A stretch of 25,198 nt of DNA, taken from NCBI GenBank assembly GCA_964395765.1, contig CAYNCU010000031.1:1-25198 (forward strand). Direction: 5' to 3'. The stretch is from DATDPY01 sp964395765. GTDB lineage: Bacteria > Bacteroidota > Bacteroidia > Cytophagales > Cyclobacteriaceae. Within the stretch, counting starts at the first letter, position 1, and each line of letters begins with the position of its first letter. Shown in pieces: positions 24,569 through 25,198 of this stretch. Below the pieces are notes generated by a model. The model ran no database searches. It saw nothing but the letters and a program-made list of their open reading frames with translations, and had not been told where the DNA came from. The position numbers were made by a program, and so were the translations under genes.

Positions 24569-24922
24569 ATGAAAAGGGTTAATTTAAATATCGACCATGA
24601 AGTGAAAGCAACACTTTCCTCGCTTGATAATATCAAAAGGGCGACGCCGAAGCCATTTCTTTATACCCGGATTCAAGCCAGGTTGCAGAAAACGCTGCAT
24701 CAGCCGGTGATCTCCTTTATTCCGGGTTCTTCGCTCATTCGGGTAATCGTAAGTATTGTTATTTTTCTGATTATCCTGAATGCCTATACCGTATCTACCG
24801 TCCAAAAAACCGATACACCCACAGTACAGGCGGCATCGGTTGATGATTTACAGAATTTTATCGGTGATTATTATCAGCAAACTCCTACGGTTTATACCCT
24901 GGATGAATTAAACAATCAGTGA
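24569..24922 (+). CDS. Single-pass membrane protein in anti-sigma position
   Basis: A 117-aa protein not recognised as a known family. It has a basic, cytosol-like N-terminal part (1-53), one hydrophobic transmembrane segment (about 55-78, SLIRVIVSIVIFLIILNAY) and a short C-terminal part likely in the periplasm that ends YYQQTPTVYTLDELNN. Single-pass topology, position after the ECF sigma gene and before a Spy-like gene suggest an anti-sigma factor, but it has no HxxxCxxC zinc motif. A weak AAGGA sequence precedes the ATG. The start lies 80 bp after the sigma gene and the stop is 1 bp before the next ATG. Confidence 0.7.
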   Translation: MKRVNLNIDHEVKATLSSLDNIKRATPKPFLYTRIQARLQKTLHQPVISFIPGSSLIRVIVSIVIFLIILNAYTVSTVQKTDTPTVQAASVDDLQNFIGDYYQQTPTVYTLDELNNQ

Positions 24923-24923
24923 T

Positions 24924-25198
24924 ATGGCTTTTTTGTCAAATATTAAAGTCCTCTGGATAACCATCATTATCCTGATCCTCCTGAACCTGGTTACGGTAGG
25001 TGCCTTATGGGTGACCCGTACCCATAATCCGTATCCGAGATTTGATAAAAAACGACATAACCGTGAATATTTCCTTCATGATAAACTGAAACTGAATGCC
25101 GACCAGCTGCAGAAATACAAAGAAATAAGAATCAACCAGCACCATGAGCTTGGCGAAAAACAGGATTCTATCCGTTATCTCCGTGAAAAACTGATGTG
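24924..25198 (+). CDS. Membrane-anchored Spy/CpxP-like protein (cut by window end)
   Basis: The first 91 codons of a protein with an N-terminal transmembrane anchor (about 8-30) and a periplasmic helical region containing LHDKLKLNADQLQKYKEIRINQHHELGEKQ, a good LTxxQ-type Spy/CpxP motif. The ATG is one base past the stop of the preceding gene, so the two are almost certainly coupled. By analogy with ECF operons of heavy-metal response, it could sense periplasmic ligand or misfolded protein and control the anti-sigma protein. The end of the gene lies outside the window. Confidence 0.82.
   Translation, partial: MAFLSNIKVLWITIIILILLNLVTVGALWVTRTHNPYPRFDKKRHNREYFLHDKLKLNADQLQKYKEIRINQHHELGEKQDSIRYLREKLM

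Noticed and set aside
1..25198. CRISPR array, insertion sequence or prophage
   Set aside because: No regularly spaced repeats with spacers, no transposase or integrase and no phage structural genes were seen.

Overview
The window looks like chromosomal DNA from a member of the Bacteroidota, probably class Bacteroidia; I cannot place it more finely. The reasons are an OMP_b-brl_3-type TonB-dependent receptor with a carboxypeptidase-regulatory-like N-terminus, start sites mostly without Shine-Dalgarno sequences, a Bacteroidota-type promoter (TTTG, 18 bp, TATTTTTG) in front of groES, PycTM/DUF5706 membrane proteins, and many Tat- or Sec-exported carbohydrate-active proteins. No transposase, integrase, CRISPR array or rRNA was seen.

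Layout. (1) 1-623: AT-rich non-coding DNA, then a 19-bp duplicate of the 3' end of a tRNA-Ser(CGA) gene, a very structured 154-bp spacer, and the tRNA-Ser on the minus strand. (2) 624-10215: a carbohydrate-processing region with a cytoplasmic GH63-like glucosidase, a YdeI/OmdA-type small protein, an exported TIM-barrel sugar isomerase/epimerase-like protein, a minus-strand pair of exported GH116 glucosidase and reduced SlyD-like FKBP, and a lipoprotein with a sulfatase fold whose catalytic residues are nearly all replaced. Two copies of a ~120-bp structured intergenic repeat lie upstream of the isomerase-like and sulfatase-like genes. (3) 10208-14446, minus strand: a probable operon of an exported DUF6599 protein, an exported DUF362 protein and an exported ChbG/YdjC-type deacetylase, followed by two tandem paralogous PycTM-like membrane proteins with no cyclase gene nearby. 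(4) 14565-18471, plus strand: exported nucleoside hydrolase, CPA1 Na+/H+ antiporter, exported thioredoxin-fold protein, and a ubiquitin-like/Mut7-C fusion with a zinc ribbon. (5) 18586-20524, minus strand: groES-groEL with a clear promoter and terminator. (6) 20777-25198, plus strand: a likely envelope-stress group of Spy/CpxP-like periplasmic protein, TonB-dependent receptor, ECF sigma factor, small single-pass membrane protein in the anti-sigma position, and a second membrane-anchored Spy-like protein cut by the window end.

The most interesting items are the orphan tandem PycTM pair, the sulfatase-fold protein that has lost its formylglycine cysteine and most metal/substrate ligands, the ECF module whose putative anti-sigma factor lacks a zinc motif, the two-copy structured repeat, the tRNA-derived 19-bp direct repeat around a structured spacer, and the SlyD-like protein without its insert-in-flap domain. 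All calls come from reading the sequence and recalling family motifs; no database search was run.
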